Counted from the stretch's first letter, positions 1 through 8,501 are shown. The stretch is 64,000 bases of DNA from Flavobacterium soyangense (GCF_015277675.1 NZ_JADHEC010000019.1:1-64000); one strand, 5' to 3'. Made by a program: numbers and translations. Notes: generated from the sequence alone by a model not told the origin.

Positions 1-99
1 AGAATTTTAGCTAAAATAACAGCTTTAACTTTGGTTCAATTCATCAATAGATTTATTTTTGAAAGACCAATAAACAATATTAAAACACAAATAGTTTAA
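1..99 (+). pseudogene. C-terminal end of a probable IS982-family transposase (cut by window edge)
   Basis: Frame 1 is open from the first base to a TAA at 97-99 and encodes 32 residues beginning RILAKITALTLVQFINRF. This resembles the C-terminal tail of IS982-type transposases (an AKITALTL-like helix followed by an Asn/Ile-rich end), as I remember the family. Only the tail is visible, so intactness upstream cannot be judged. A short dyad (ACACCCAACGGGT, 102-114) follows the stop and could be the right terminal repeat of the element. If so, the element ends about 10 bp before the next gene. The family assignment rests on a short stretch and is tentative. Confidence 0.45.
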
Positions 100-101
100 T
101 T

Positions 102-114
102 ACACCCAACGGGT
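102..114. repeat. possible right terminal inverted repeat of an insertion sequence
   Basis: The stretch ACACCCAACGGGT, whose complement reads ACCCGTTGGGTGT, lies between the transposase-like stop and the DUF2723 start. IS982 elements usually have ends beginning with ACCC. The left end is outside the window, so the pairing cannot be tested here. Confidence 0.3.
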
Positions 115-123
115 TATATAAAT

Positions 124-3100
124 ATGTCAACATTCAATTTCAATAAATGGAATACAATTACTGGTTGGTGCGCATTTGCAATCGCATTAATAACATATAC
201 ACTTACTGTTGAACCTACAATGAGTTTTTGGGATTGCGGCGAATACATTGCCACTTCAGCAAAACTTCAGGTCGGACACCCTCCAGGGGCTCCATTGTTC
301 CAAATGATTGGTGCTTTTTTCGCAATGTTTGCAATGGATGATAAACATATCGCCCTGATGGTAAATATGATGTCTGTTTTTTCGAGTGCATTTACAATTT
401 TATTTATGTTTTGGTCATCATCGATGATTTTGAAAAAAATAATTTCGCAGTATTCTGAAATAAATAAAAATAATTCTATTGTAATTCTTGGCAGTTCTTT
501 TGTGGGCGCTTTGGCTTATACTTTCTCTGACAGTTTTTGGGCTAGTGCCGTTGAAGCCGAAGTTTATGCAATGGCTTCCTTGTTTATAGCTTTGCTTTTT
601 TGGTTGGGTTTACGTTGGGAGCAAGATATGGATTCGCCTAGAGGCAATCGATGGCTACTAATTATTTCACTAGTGATTGGACTTACATTTGGTGTACATT
701 TCATGGCATTGTTAGCCATTCCTGCCATTGGTTTTCTTTATTTTTTCAAACATTATAAAGTAGTTACCATTAAAAATTTCTTGATTGCCAATGTTGTCGT
801 TGTAGCCATTTTGTTGTTTATTTTCAAACTACTGTTGCCTTTGACGATGGCTTTCTTTGGTAAAACCGAAGTTTTTATGGTCAATAGTTTAGGGTTGCCT
901 TTTGACTCGGGGACAATTTTTGTCGTTTTACTTTTTATTGCTTTCTTTTATTTTGGTTTAAAATACACTCACAATAAAGGATATGTGCATTTCAATACCT
1001 TAATTTTATGCATTTTATTTATATTAATAGGTTTTTCAACCTGGATGATGTTGCCTATTCGTGCCAATGCAAATACAGTAATTAATGAAAATAAACCTTC
1101 GGATGCTCGAGAAGTTTTGGCTTACTATAATAGAGAGCAATACGGTTCAAATCCATTGTTTTATGGCCCTCAATATACTGAAGCTTTTGCAGGGCTAGAC
1201 AAAAACAATCCTTATTTAGATAAAGCCCCTAACTACGAAAGGGATTATAAAACCGGGAAATATGTTATTGTAAATAATTTCAAAAATGCGGAACAAAATA
1301 GTGATGATGCACAAAAAACTATTTTGCCTCGATTATGGAGCAGCGAAAACATTGAGAATTACATCAACTTTACAAATCCACCTCAGTTTAGAATAAATCC
1401 TGACTATGCCTATGAAGAGGATTTGCCAAAATACGGAATCGATCCAAGCACCTTATCCGAAGAAGACTTAAATAAAGCTGTGGCTCAGTTGAGGAATGAA
1501 ACAGAAAAAACTGTGACAGAATTCAGAAAAGCCTATGCTCAAAAACAAATTGATAATGATGGTTATGTAAAATTCTTAAAAAGTTATGGCGATTATTTAA
1601 TTGTAGATAAACCCTCAACTATCGATAACTTAAAATTTATGGTTGAATTCCAATTTGGCTATATGTATTTTAGGTATTTAATGTGGAATTTTGTTGGCCG
1701 CCAAAACGATGTTCAGGGAAGATACGACTATCAAGACGGAAACTGGCTTAGCGGCATTCCATTTATAGATGAATTACATTTAGGTCCCCAACAAAACTTA
1801 CCTTCGGATGTGTTGAATAATAAAGGGCGCAATGTATATTTCTTTTTACCTCTTATATTAGGCCTTATAGGTATAATGTATCACGCCAGCCGAGATCGAA
1901 AAAGCTTTTATGTGCTTTTAGTCTTGTTCTTGTTTTTGGGAATAGCATTGAAAATCTACCTCAACGAAAGACCTTTTGAACCTCGAGAAAGAGATTATGC
2001 ATTGGTAGGTTCATTTTATGTATTTGCCATTTGGATAGGCTTTGGAGTATATTCATTGTATGAAAGCATACAAAAAAATTTAGCTCCAAAAATAGCCGGA
2101 CCCATAATTATTGCGGCGAGTTTACTGGCAGTTCCTGTTCTTATGGCCTGCCAAAACTGGGATGATCACGATCGTTCAGGAAAATATACTGCAACAGCAT
2201 TGGCGAAAGCCTATTTAAATTCCTGCGATTCAAATGCTATTTTATTTACCATTGGAGACAACGACACATTTCCTCTTTGGTATGCCCAAGAAATCGAGCA
2301 TGTTCGAACAGATGTTAAGATTGTAAATACAAGTCTTTTTATGACAGATTGGTATATTGACCAAATGAAAACCAAAACTTACGAGTCAAATCCGTTGCCT
2401 ATTTCATTTACTCACGACGAATACGTGGGTGACAAATTGGATTATGTAGCGCATATCCAAAAAGTAGACAGTCGTTGGGATATAAAAGATTTTATCAATT
2501 TTATTAAAAATCCAAAATCTACTGTTGAAATGCAAAATGGACAAACGATTCATTTTTATCCAACAAATAAAATCAGAATTCCTATTGACAAAAACAGCAT
2601 CATCCAAAACAAAGTTGTGGCTGCAAAATTCAAAGACTCCATTGTGCCTTATATTGACATTGACATCAAAGGGAATGCAATATATAAAAACAGGTTAATG
2701 ATGCTTGATATTGTAGCTAATAACAATTGGAAAAGACCTATTTATTTTAGCCCTGGTGCGTTTGAAGACGAAGATTATTTGTGGATGAAAAACTATCTTC
2801 AATTAGAAGGAACGGTTTATAAATTAGTCCCAATAAAAACAAAGGTCGAAAAAGACGGAAACCCAATGGATATGGGAGATATTGATGCGGATAAAATGTA
2901 TTCTATTGTAATGAAATGGGATTGGGGCAATAGTGACGGAAATATTTATCACGACCCTGAAACAAGAAAAAACAGCATTTCTTATCGTTCAGTTTTGTCA
3001 AGATTAATGGATAAGCTCATTGCCGAAGGGAAAATGGACAAAGCTAAAAACGTGATTGACCTAGCTATGACAAAAATGCCTTTGGAAAAATTTGGTTATT

Positions 3101-3396
3101 ACTCCATGGTAGAGCCTTTTGCCAAAGGATATTATGAAGTGGGCGAAGCGGCAAAAGCTCGTCAACTTTTGGATAAATTAATACTAAAATACAAAGAAAA
3201 TCTAAATTACTATGGCAATTTAAGTTCTTCGGAACAGGTCGAAATAGCCGTAGACATCATCACTGATATTGAGCGTTACAGAAGTTTATTGCAAGTTATG
3301 AAGGAAAGCGGGGATATTCAATTTTATAATAAAAATAGACCTGCTTTTAATACCTATATTAAAATATTTGCTCGTTTTGGACGTGAAAAAGAATAA
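124..3396 (+). CDS. DUF2723 (TMEM260/GT117-like) multi-pass membrane protein
   Basis: A protein of 1090 residues that opens with the DUF2723 signature: a first membrane helix (about 13-30), then TVEPTMSFWDCGEYI and the GHPPGAPLF motif near residues 30-62. About eleven hydrophobic helices fill residues 10-350 and 575-700. The C-terminal 400 residues are hydrophilic and probably extracytoplasmic. Related eukaryotic TMEM260 is a protein O-mannosyltransferase, and the acidic WDCGE segment fits a GT-C active-site loop, so a lipid-linked sugar donor and protein or glycan acceptor are plausible. The substrate is not known. The ATG at 124 lies only 24 bp after the transposase-like stop, so its promoter may come from the insertion element. 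A strong terminator follows at 3421. Confidence 0.85.
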   Translation: MSTFNFNKWNTITGWCAFAIALITYTLTVEPTMSFWDCGEYIATSAKLQVGHPPGAPLFQMIGAFFAMFAMDDKHIALMVNMMSVFSSAFTILFMFWSSSMILKKIISQYSEINKNNSIVILGSSFVGALAYTFSDSFWASAVEAEVYAMASLFIALLFWLGLRWEQDMDSPRGNRWLLIISLVIGLTFGVHFMALLAIPAIGFLYFFKHYKVVTIKNFLIANVVVVAILLFIFKLLLPLTMAFFGKTEVFMVNSLGLPFDSGTIFVVLLFIAFFYFGLKYTHNKGYVHFNTLILCILFILIGFSTWMMLPIRANANTVINENKPSDAREVLAYYNREQYGSNPLFYGPQYTEAFAGLDKNNPYLDKAPNYERDYKTGKYVIVNNFKNAEQNSDDAQKTILPRLWSSENIENYINFTNPPQFRINPDYAYEEDLPKYGIDPSTLSEEDLNKAVAQLRNETEKTVTEFRKAYAQKQIDNDGYVKFLKSYGDYLIVDKPSTIDNLKFMVEFQFGYMYFRYLMWNFVGRQNDVQGRYDYQDGNWLSGIPFIDELHLGPQQNLPSDVLNNKGRNVYFFLPLILGLIGIMYHASRDRKSFYVLLVLFLFLGIALKIYLNERPFEPRERDYALVGSFYVFAIWIGFGVYSLYESIQKNLAPKIAGPIIIAASLLAVPVLMACQNWDDHDRSGKYTATALAKAYLNSCDSNAILFTIGDNDTFPLWYAQEIEHVRTDVKIVNTSLFMTDWYIDQMKTKTYESNPLPISFTHDEYVGDKLDYVAHIQKVDSRWDIKDFINFIKNPKSTVEMQNGQTIHFYPTNKIRIPIDKNSIIQNKVVAAKFKDSIVPYIDIDIKGNAIYKNRLMMLDIVANNNWKRPIYFSPGAFEDEDYLWMKNYLQLEGTVYKLVPIKTKVEKDGNPMDMGDIDADKMYSIVMKWDWGNSDGNIYHDPETRKNSISYRSVLSRLMDKLIAEGKMDKAKNVIDLAMTKMPLEKFGYYSMVEPFAKGYYEVGEAAKARQLLDKLILKYKENLNYYGNLSSSEQVEIAVDIITDIERYRSLLQVMKESGDIQFYNKNRPAFNTYIKIFARFGREKE

Positions 3397-3420
3397 TAAA
3401 TTTTAAAAAATTGAGAGTTA

Positions 3421-3460
3421 AAAAATGTAGCGAAATTGAAAAATACCGCTACATTTTTTA
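3421..3460 (+). terminator. Rho-independent terminator after the DUF2723 gene
   Basis: A perfect 12-bp inverted repeat (AAAAATGTAGCG at 3421-3432 with its complement at 3447-3458) and a 14-nt loop is followed by T-rich sequence, 25 bp after the stop. It separates the DUF2723 gene from the deacetylase gene. Confidence 0.85.
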
Positions 3461-3475
3461 TTTCATTTAATAAAA

Positions 3476-4123
3476 ATGGGAATGATGAAGTTCTATTGGA
3501 TAAAAACAAATCTTCTTATTAAAAAACTATTCAGCAATTATGTATGGGACATTCCCAATACAGAAAACAAAATCTATCTCACTTTTGATGATGGCCCAAT
3601 ACCTGAAATTACGGAATGGGTGCTGCAAGAGTTGAAAAAACACAATGCCAAAGCGACTTTTTTTTGCATTGGAAATAACGTCGAAAAATATCCGAATATT
3701 TTTTTAAAGCTAATTAATGAAGGGCATTCTATAGGAAACCATACTTTTAATCATTTGAATGGCTGGAAAACTTCAACTGAAGAATATTTAGAAAATTCTA
3801 ACCGTTGTGAAACTGCAATCTGTAATCTCCAAACTGCAAACTGCAAACTGTTCCGTCCGCCTTATGGGAAAATTAAAGCCTTACAAGCCAAAAAACTGCG
3901 ACAATTAGGGTACAAAATAATTATGTGGGATGTTTTAAGTGCTGATTATGACACTTCCATTTCCAAAGAAAAATGTTTGGAAAATGTATTAAATAATGTG
4001 GAATCTGGAAGCATAATCGTTTTTCACGACAGTGTAAAGGCTTTTCCTAATTTGGAATATACTTTACCAAAAGTCTTGAAAATTTTAACAGAAAAGGGAT
4101 TTGTGTTTGAAGCAATAAATTGA
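3476..4123 (+). CDS. polysaccharide deacetylase (CE4/NodB domain)
   Basis: A protein of 215 residues with the NodB fold. The motifs run in order: TFDDGP (metal Asp pair) near residue 37, the metal-binding GNHTFNH near 87-93, RPPYG near 126-130, a MWDVLSADYD segment, and IVFHD (catalytic His) near 186. All expected catalytic residues are present, so it is probably an active metal-dependent N-deacetylase on peptidoglycan, chitin-type oligomers or exopolysaccharide. There is no clear signal peptide. ATG codons at 3476, 3482 and 3485 are all usable; 3476 is the longest. The stretch ahead of RPPYG (about 112-125) is encoded by a heptamer-like DNA repeat (3810-3850), which looks like a late insertion into a variable loop. 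Confidence 0.85.
   Translation: MGMMKFYWIKTNLLIKKLFSNYVWDIPNTENKIYLTFDDGPIPEITEWVLQELKKHNAKATFFCIGNNVEKYPNIFLKLINEGHSIGNHTFNHLNGWKTSTEEYLENSNRCETAICNLQTANCKLFRPPYGKIKALQAKKLRQLGYKIIMWDVLSADYDTSISKEKCLENVLNNVESGSIIVFHDSVKAFPNLEYTLPKVLKILTEKGFVFEAIN
3810..3850 (+). repeat. heptamer microrepeat (AAACTGC units) inside the deacetylase gene
   Basis: AAACTGC occurs at 3810, 3831 and 3838, with a truncated copy at 3845, and a diverged stretch lies between the first and second copies. The last three are in exact tandem (period 7). The array is translated in frame into the variable segment just before the RPPYG motif. A gain or loss of one unit would shift the frame. Confidence 0.7.
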
Positions 4124-4144
4124 AATTGCTTGCTAAAACGGCGA

Positions 4145-4441
4145 TTAAAGATACTCTTGAACCAGACCAATTATAGTATTAGCATCTAATTCTCCAGATT
4201 GTCTCCAGATCATTTGACCTTCTTTGTAAATCATTAAAGTAGGAAGCCCTTTGATCCGTAAAGCATCAGCTAGTTCCTGATTCTTATCAACATCAATTTT
4301 TATTACTTTTGCCTTATCACCCAAAGCTGCCGCAACATCTCTTATTACTGGATGCATCGAAACTGATGATTCGTTCCAATCTGTGTAAAAGTCAATCAAC
4401 ACAGGTACTTGCGTGCTTATAAGTTCTCCAAATTTTGACAT
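4145..4441 (-). CDS. thioredoxin-fold protein lacking the CxxC active site
   Basis: A protein of 98 residues that aligns along its length with thioredoxin: the LIDFYTDW strand-turn, the KVIKIDVDKNQELAD segment and the cis-proline motif KGLPTL (Pro67). Where thioredoxins have WCGPC, this protein has W22-N23-E24-S25-S26, and it contains no cysteine at all, so it cannot carry out dithiol exchange. The rest of the fold is well kept, which argues for a retained binding or chaperone role rather than decay. As far as I recall, closely similar cysteine-free proteins occur in other flavobacteria. It is a single gene, convergent with the deacetylase gene (21 bp apart), with a -7 element at 4494-4501. 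Confidence 0.85.
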   Translation of the reverse strand: MSKFGELISTQVPVLIDFYTDWNESSVSMHPVIRDVAAALGDKAKVIKIDVDKNQELADALRIKGLPTLMIYKEGQMIWRQSGELDANTIIGLVQEYL

Positions 4442-4493
4442 AAAACCAACGAATTTAATTTTCTAAATCTATTGAAAAGAGTTGTTTATTTTA

Positions 4494-4501
4494 CAAATGT
4501 A
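4494..4501 (-). promoter_or_regulatory. -7 promoter element for the thioredoxin-fold gene
   Basis: On the minus strand this reads TACATTTG, matching the Bacteroidota -7 consensus TAnnTTTG, 52 bp before the ATG. No TTG box was found at the usual 19-bp spacing. Confidence 0.5.
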
Positions 4502-4515
4502 GCATTTTAAACGAA

Positions 4516-5772
4516 TTAAGCCACATTCTTGCCTTTTTTTAGTTCAATGACTGTGATCTCAGGCATAATTCCCACTCTACCAGAATAGGCGTGAAAGCCA
4601 AAACCTCGGTTCACATATATATATCTTCCCACGTTTTCATACAAACCAGCCCAATGTTTATATACGTATTGAATTGGACTCCACTTAATAACTCCTGGAA
4701 TTTCTATACCAAACTGAAATCCGTGAGTGTGACCTGAAAGCGTAAGTTGAAAATGTTTTGGGTGATTTTGTATTTCACAATCCCAATGACTTGGATCATG
4801 ACTCATTAGAATTTTAAAATCTTCTTTTGCCAAATTGGCAGAAGCCAAATTAATGTCTCCAGCTTTCTTAAAATTAGTTCCCCAATTCTCAACTCCAATT
4901 AATGCGATTTTGTCTGTGCCCTTTTCAATAAAAGTATGTTCATTCAGCATCAAATTGAAATCAATTTGCCCATATAAATTCTTAATGGCTTGAAAATTTT
5001 CTTCTTTTGCAGCTTCTGACGGCCAAGTAACATACTCTCCATAATCATGATTTCCTAAAACCGAATATTTTCCGTACTCGTGTTTCTTGATTCTTTTAAA
5101 AGTGTCAATCCAAGGATTCATTTCTTTGGCATCAGTATTTACAATATCACCGGTAAACAAAATCATATCTGAATTTTGTGCATTAACCAAGTCTATGGCA
5201 TAATTTATTTTTTCCGGATTATCAAAGCTTCCGCTATGGACATCAGATATTTGCGTAATGGTAAAGCCGTCAAAAGCATCCGGCAAATCAGGAAAAAATA
5301 TACGTTGTTTGATTACTCGATAGTTATATTTTCCAATTGTCACTCCATATATTAAGGACAAAAATGGTACTGCTGCTATTCCTAATCCAATCTGACTGAC
5401 AAATTTTCGCCTTGAAGCAAGAAAATTAATACTGTCATTATAATTTGAAAAATAATTTACAGTGCCAGTGCCAATTCGAAAAATATCTTCTCCAAAAAGC
5501 ACTAAGGTCAATATAATTTTGGGAAGATATATTAGGAGAGCTAAACCCATCGTACGCATCGTTTGACTGGTTTGTCCTATCGAACGGTCAAATTGCGTGA
5601 ATGAATAAATAATAAATGCCAAAATAATTGCGCTTACTACTTGATAAGAAACCAAAATAAATCTAGTTTTGATTAAGGTTTTAAATGCTTGAAAAGCATA
5701 AAACTCAATAATAACAAGGATAAGACACAATACTAATATGCGTATAATCATCAGAATATAAATTTTGTGCAA
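4516..5772 (-). CDS. membrane-anchored calcineurin-like metallophosphoesterase (YkuE-like)
   Basis: A protein of 418 residues. Residues 1-100 hold three hydrophobic helices, then comes SRRKFV (120-125) with a further hydrophobic stretch to about 145. The phosphoesterase domain starts near 168 with metal motifs SDVH (Asp177, His179), TGDIVN (Asp209), GNHD (241-243), SHDP and SGHTHG, all intact, so a two-metal hydrolase is expected on the outer face of the inner membrane. The domain resembles B. subtilis YkuE, which is exported by Tat. Here the Tat-like SRRxFV motif is internal rather than N-terminal. The natural substrate is unknown. The gene ends 75 bp from the thioredoxin-fold gene and is probably transcribed alone. 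Confidence 0.85.
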   Translation of the reverse strand: MHKIYILMIIRILVLCLILVIIEFYAFQAFKTLIKTRFILVSYQVVSAIILAFIIYSFTQFDRSIGQTSQTMRTMGLALLIYLPKIILTLVLFGEDIFRIGTGTVNYFSNYNDSINFLASRRKFVSQIGLGIAAVPFLSLIYGVTIGKYNYRVIKQRIFFPDLPDAFDGFTITQISDVHSGSFDNPEKINYAIDLVNAQNSDMILFTGDIVNTDAKEMNPWIDTFKRIKKHEYGKYSVLGNHDYGEYVTWPSEAAKEENFQAIKNLYGQIDFNLMLNEHTFIEKGTDKIALIGVENWGTNFKKAGDINLASANLAKEDFKILMSHDPSHWDCEIQNHPKHFQLTLSGHTHGFQFGIEIPGVIKWSPIQYVYKHWAGLYENVGRYIYVNRGFGFHAYSGRVGIMPEITVIELKKGKNVA

Positions 5773-5851
5773 AATAACAAATTAATTAGGTGAAACGAAT
5801 TTTAATTAATTGAAATTTAACTAAAACCATACCAAAATTATTTTAAATTTC

Positions 5852-5890
5852 AAAAAAAAAGCTGATAAATTCCTTTATCAGCCTTTATTT
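5852..5890 (-). terminator. terminator of the first small Lys-rich gene
   Basis: A perfect 9-bp stem (5861-5869 with 5874-5882) and a 4-nt loop. On the minus strand it is followed by a run of nine Ts (5852-5860). Nearly the same hairpin follows the second paralogue at 8408-8429. Confidence 0.8.
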
Positions 5891-5966
5891 AAAAAACTAT
5901 TATTTTCCCAACCTGTTTTTATAATTAATCTGAAAAATAAATTAATTGTTTTTTAGCTTTTGGAAC

Positions 5967-6185
5967 TTACATTTTTTTTGCTGATTTCGCTTTCATAGCA
6001 TCTGTTTTCATAGCATCTGTTTTCATAGCATCTGCTTTTTTGTCCATTTTAGCTTTTTTCGCTTTAGGCTGTTTTACTTCTTTTGCCGGAGCAGTTTTTG
6101 CTGGAGCAGTTTGAGTTTGAGTTTGTGCATTTACCATAGCAGTAGTTCCCAATAGAACTGCTACTAACATCATTACTTTTTTCAT
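5967..6185 (-). CDS. small secreted Lys/Ala-rich protein (paralogue 1)
   Basis: A protein of 72 residues. A signal peptide (about 1-20, ending VNAQ) is followed by a low-complexity basic tail rich in Lys, Ala, Pro and Thr. It shares the start (MKK-x-MLVAVLLGTT-type) and overall make-up with the proteins at 8502-8747 and 8965-9216. Its tail includes three five-residue repeats (TDAMK) encoded by 15-bp DNA repeats. The composition resembles enterobacterial Asr, an acid-induced periplasmic protein, but no homology can be claimed. It lies next to a two-component system, and its promoter carries an 11-bp-spaced direct repeat shared with paralogue 3. Confidence 0.7.
   Translation of the reverse strand: MKKVMMLVAVLLGTTAMVNAQTQTQTAPAKTAPAKEVKQPKAKKAKMDKKADAMKTDAMKTDAMKAKSAKKM
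5991..6035. repeat. three 15-bp tandem repeats in paralogue 1
   Basis: Three near-identical 15-bp units (5991-6005, 6006-6020, 6021-6035; only the last base differs) encode the repeated pentapeptide. The unit is a multiple of three, so changes in copy number keep the frame. Confidence 0.85.
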
Positions 6186-6226
6186 AATTCTAATTTTAAT
6201 AATTTATATTTGATTATTTTATAGAC

Positions 6227-6261
6227 CAAATGTAAAATGGCTAAATGAAGATTAAATGAAG
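6227..6261 (-). promoter_or_regulatory. promoter of paralogue 1 with direct-repeat operator
   Basis: The -7 element is at 6227-6234 (minus strand TACATTTG). Upstream of it, two AAATGAAG boxes (plus strand, 6243-6250 and 6254-6261) repeat with an 11-bp period and occupy the place of the -33 box. Paralogue 3 has the same arrangement with the same 8-bp gap. An 11-bp direct repeat is what OmpR/PhoB-type regulators bind, and such a regulator is encoded at 7634-8308. Confidence 0.55.
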
Positions 6262-6288
6262 TTTTGGCGATGTCAAAAACTTTAACTT

Positions 6289-7623
6289 TTAATTAAGTTT
6301 ACGGCTATTGGAAAGTAGCAACGTAAAAGTCGTGCCTTCGTTAGGAACAGAAGTCACTTCTATGTCAATATGATGAAAATGGGCAATACTGTTAACAATT
6401 GCTAGTCCCAGACCTTGCCCTTCCTGATCAGAATTAATTCGGGTAAATCTATTAAATATCTGACTGGCTTGGGATTCATTCATTCCAATCCCAGTATCTG
6501 AAATAGACAAATAATATTTTTCTTTTAAAAATCTGTCACTAACGGTAATATTGCCATTTTTACGGTTGTATTTGACGGCATTGACCATTAAATTATACAA
6601 AAGGATGTGAATTAAAGTTTTGTTTCCAATAAACGGGAAATTATGCTGTAGATTTATACTTATCGTTAATCCTTTTTCATCCATACGATCTTTCAAATCT
6701 TCATGCAGATTATTAAGTAACTCCTTCAAATCTATAGTTTCATTTGCCTCATATTGATTATTTTCAATTCTTGAAATCAGTAAAAGATTGTTAATGACTT
6801 TTTTGAGCATATCGAGTGTTTTCAATGAACTTGCAATTTTATCAATGGCATTATCATCTAAAGAATTGTTTTGAAGCAGATTTTCGAACTTATTTTTCAA
6901 TAATGCAATTGGAGTCAATAATTCGTGCGAAACATTGGCAATAAATTGCCTTTCCTTATTGAAAAGTTCGCTGATTCTATCCATCATTTGATTTAGAACC
7001 GCATCTAATTCCTGAAAATCTGTTGAATGCGAATTTATTGGAGTATGATCGAAAGTATCGGGTTCATTGACACGGCGAATTTTAGTATCGATGATTTTAT
7101 TAAATGGCTTCAATAAATATTCGATGTAAAAAGTATCCATTAAAAAAGTGACTGCCAAAATAATGAATAAAACAATCAGGATAAAAAACCGAATGGTGAA
7201 TGTAAGTTCTTTAATCTCACTCAAACTATTCCCTATTTCTAGGCGATAAGCCTTTTTTTCATAAATGAAATCATACTGTAAAATCATATAATCATTTCGC
7301 TCCTCTTCAATAATTCGAGGTTCTGTTATGAAAATTGTTTCATGTATCAATGCTTTTTTAGGCAATCTTGTCAGTTGTAGAAACTCACTATGTAAGGTCG
7401 AAAAACTGGAATACGTTTCGGTAGCATCATTCCTGATAATGAAATCATTGATTTCTTGCTTATCTAAGTTACAAATAAACTTTTCTTTCTTTTCCAATAA
7501 GCTTTTGTTGATGTGCTTATACACCACCTTTTCAATCAAAACGGGCAACATCAACCACAATATTAAAATCACTAACAATCGAGTCAGAGCATTAAAAATA
7601 GAAAGTTGGTGTTTAATTTTCAA
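6289..7623 (-). CDS. sensor histidine kinase of a two-component system
   Basis: A protein of 444 residues. There is a membrane helix at about 14-31, a periplasmic domain of about 110 residues, a second helix at about 143-162, then a linker and a HisKA dimerization domain with the phospho-accepting His233 in the FIANVSHELLTP motif. The ATPase domain has an N box near 344-352, DTGIGM (376-381) and GQGLGL (402-407). All catalytic motifs are intact. It lies 10 bp after the response regulator gene in the same direction, so the two form one operon. The signal sensed is unknown; the nearby small basic secreted proteins suggest envelope or pH stress, by analogy only. Confidence 0.9.
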   Translation of the reverse strand: MKIKHQLSIFNALTRLLVILILWLMLPVLIEKVVYKHINKSLLEKKEKFICNLDKQEINDFIIRNDATETYSSFSTLHSEFLQLTRLPKKALIHETIFITEPRIIEEERNDYMILQYDFIYEKKAYRLEIGNSLSEIKELTFTIRFFILIVLFIILAVTFLMDTFYIEYLLKPFNKIIDTKIRRVNEPDTFDHTPINSHSTDFQELDAVLNQMMDRISELFNKERQFIANVSHELLTPIALLKNKFENLLQNNSLDDNAIDKIASSLKTLDMLKKVINNLLLISRIENNQYEANETIDLKELLNNLHEDLKDRMDEKGLTISINLQHNFPFIGNKTLIHILLYNLMVNAVKYNRKNGNITVSDRFLKEKYYLSISDTGIGMNESQASQIFNRFTRINSDQEGQGLGLAIVNSIAHFHHIDIEVTSVPNEGTTFTLLLSNSRKLN

Positions 7624-7633
7624 AGCAACTTAT

Positions 7634-8308
7634 TTATACATTAATTCTGTAACCAACATTTCTAACGGTTTCAAACCATTCTAACGAAGTATGTTTGTCT
7701 AATTTCTTGCGAAGATTTCGAACATGAACATCAATAAAATTTGAATCTGAATTAACTTCCAGAATATCACCCCAAATGTGTTCCGTCAATTGCAATCGCG
7801 TAATCACACGGTTTTTATTCAATGCTAAATATTGGAAAATATCAAATTCTTTTTTGGTCAGATTGATAGGGATTTTATTATAACTTACTTTGTAATCCTG
7901 CAATTGCAAATTAAAACCGTGAATGTTCAGATCATTAACCGTAAAACCGTGAATTCGCCTTATTATAGCATACAAACGTGCTCCCAATTCGGTTAAAGCA
8001 AAAGGTTTGGTCAAGTAATCATCAGCGCCAAGTTGCAGTCCATTAATTCTATCATCGAGTTCGCCACGAGCCGTAATGATAATTACAGCCATTTTCGATT
8101 GTGTTTTCCTTACCATTTTCAAAACATCAAAGCCGCTTCCGTCAGGCAAACCCAAATCAAGAAGCAAGACATCAAAATCATTGCTGTTAATCTCTTCCAA
8201 TGCCTTAGAGCAACTGTTTGCCCATTTGCACACATAGCCATTTTTTGAAAGGTAATCAATCACCTCATTGGCTAATTCCTTAAAGTCTTCGACGACGAGA
8301 ATATTCAT
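7634..8308 (-). CDS. OmpR/PhoB-family response regulator
   Basis: A protein of 224 residues. The receiver domain has the acidic pocket (Glu7, Asp8), phospho-acceptor Asp51, Thr79 and Lys101. It is followed from about residue 128 by a winged-helix DNA-binding domain ending in the usual VRNVGYRI segment. It is first in the operon with the kinase gene at 6289-7623. OmpR-type regulators bind direct repeats spaced by 10-11 bp. Such repeats are found ahead of the small genes on both sides of this operon, which makes those genes good candidate targets. No recognizable promoter was found ahead of this gene itself. Confidence 0.92.
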   Translation of the reverse strand: MNILVVEDFKELANEVIDYLSKNGYVCKWANSCSKALEEINSNDFDVLLLDLGLPDGSGFDVLKMVRKTQSKMAVIIITARGELDDRINGLQLGADDYLTKPFALTELGARLYAIIRRIHGFTVNDLNIHGFNLQLQDYKVSYNKIPINLTKKEFDIFQYLALNKNRVITRLQLTEHIWGDILEVNSDSNFIDVHVRNLRKKLDKHTSLEWFETVRNVGYRINV

Positions 8309-8400
8309 AAATAGATTTTAATAAAAACAACAATTCAAAGAAACAAATTAAGTTGATACAACGTTTTTAATTATCAAAACATTAACTCTTAAATTCATCA

Positions 8401-8430
8401 AAAAAAAGCCGATAAATTTCTTTATCAGCT
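8401..8430 (-). terminator. terminator of the second small Lys-rich gene
   Basis: A 9-bp stem (8408-8416 with 8421-8429, one G-U pair in the RNA) is followed by seven Ts on the minus strand. It is nearly identical to the terminator at 5861-5882, so gene and terminator were probably duplicated together. Confidence 0.75.
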
Positions 8431-8501
8431 TTCTTAATAAACGCTTTTTTCTGGCAGTTTTTATGTTTGATTGTCTCAAAAAATTGCAATCTAAAAAATA
8501 A

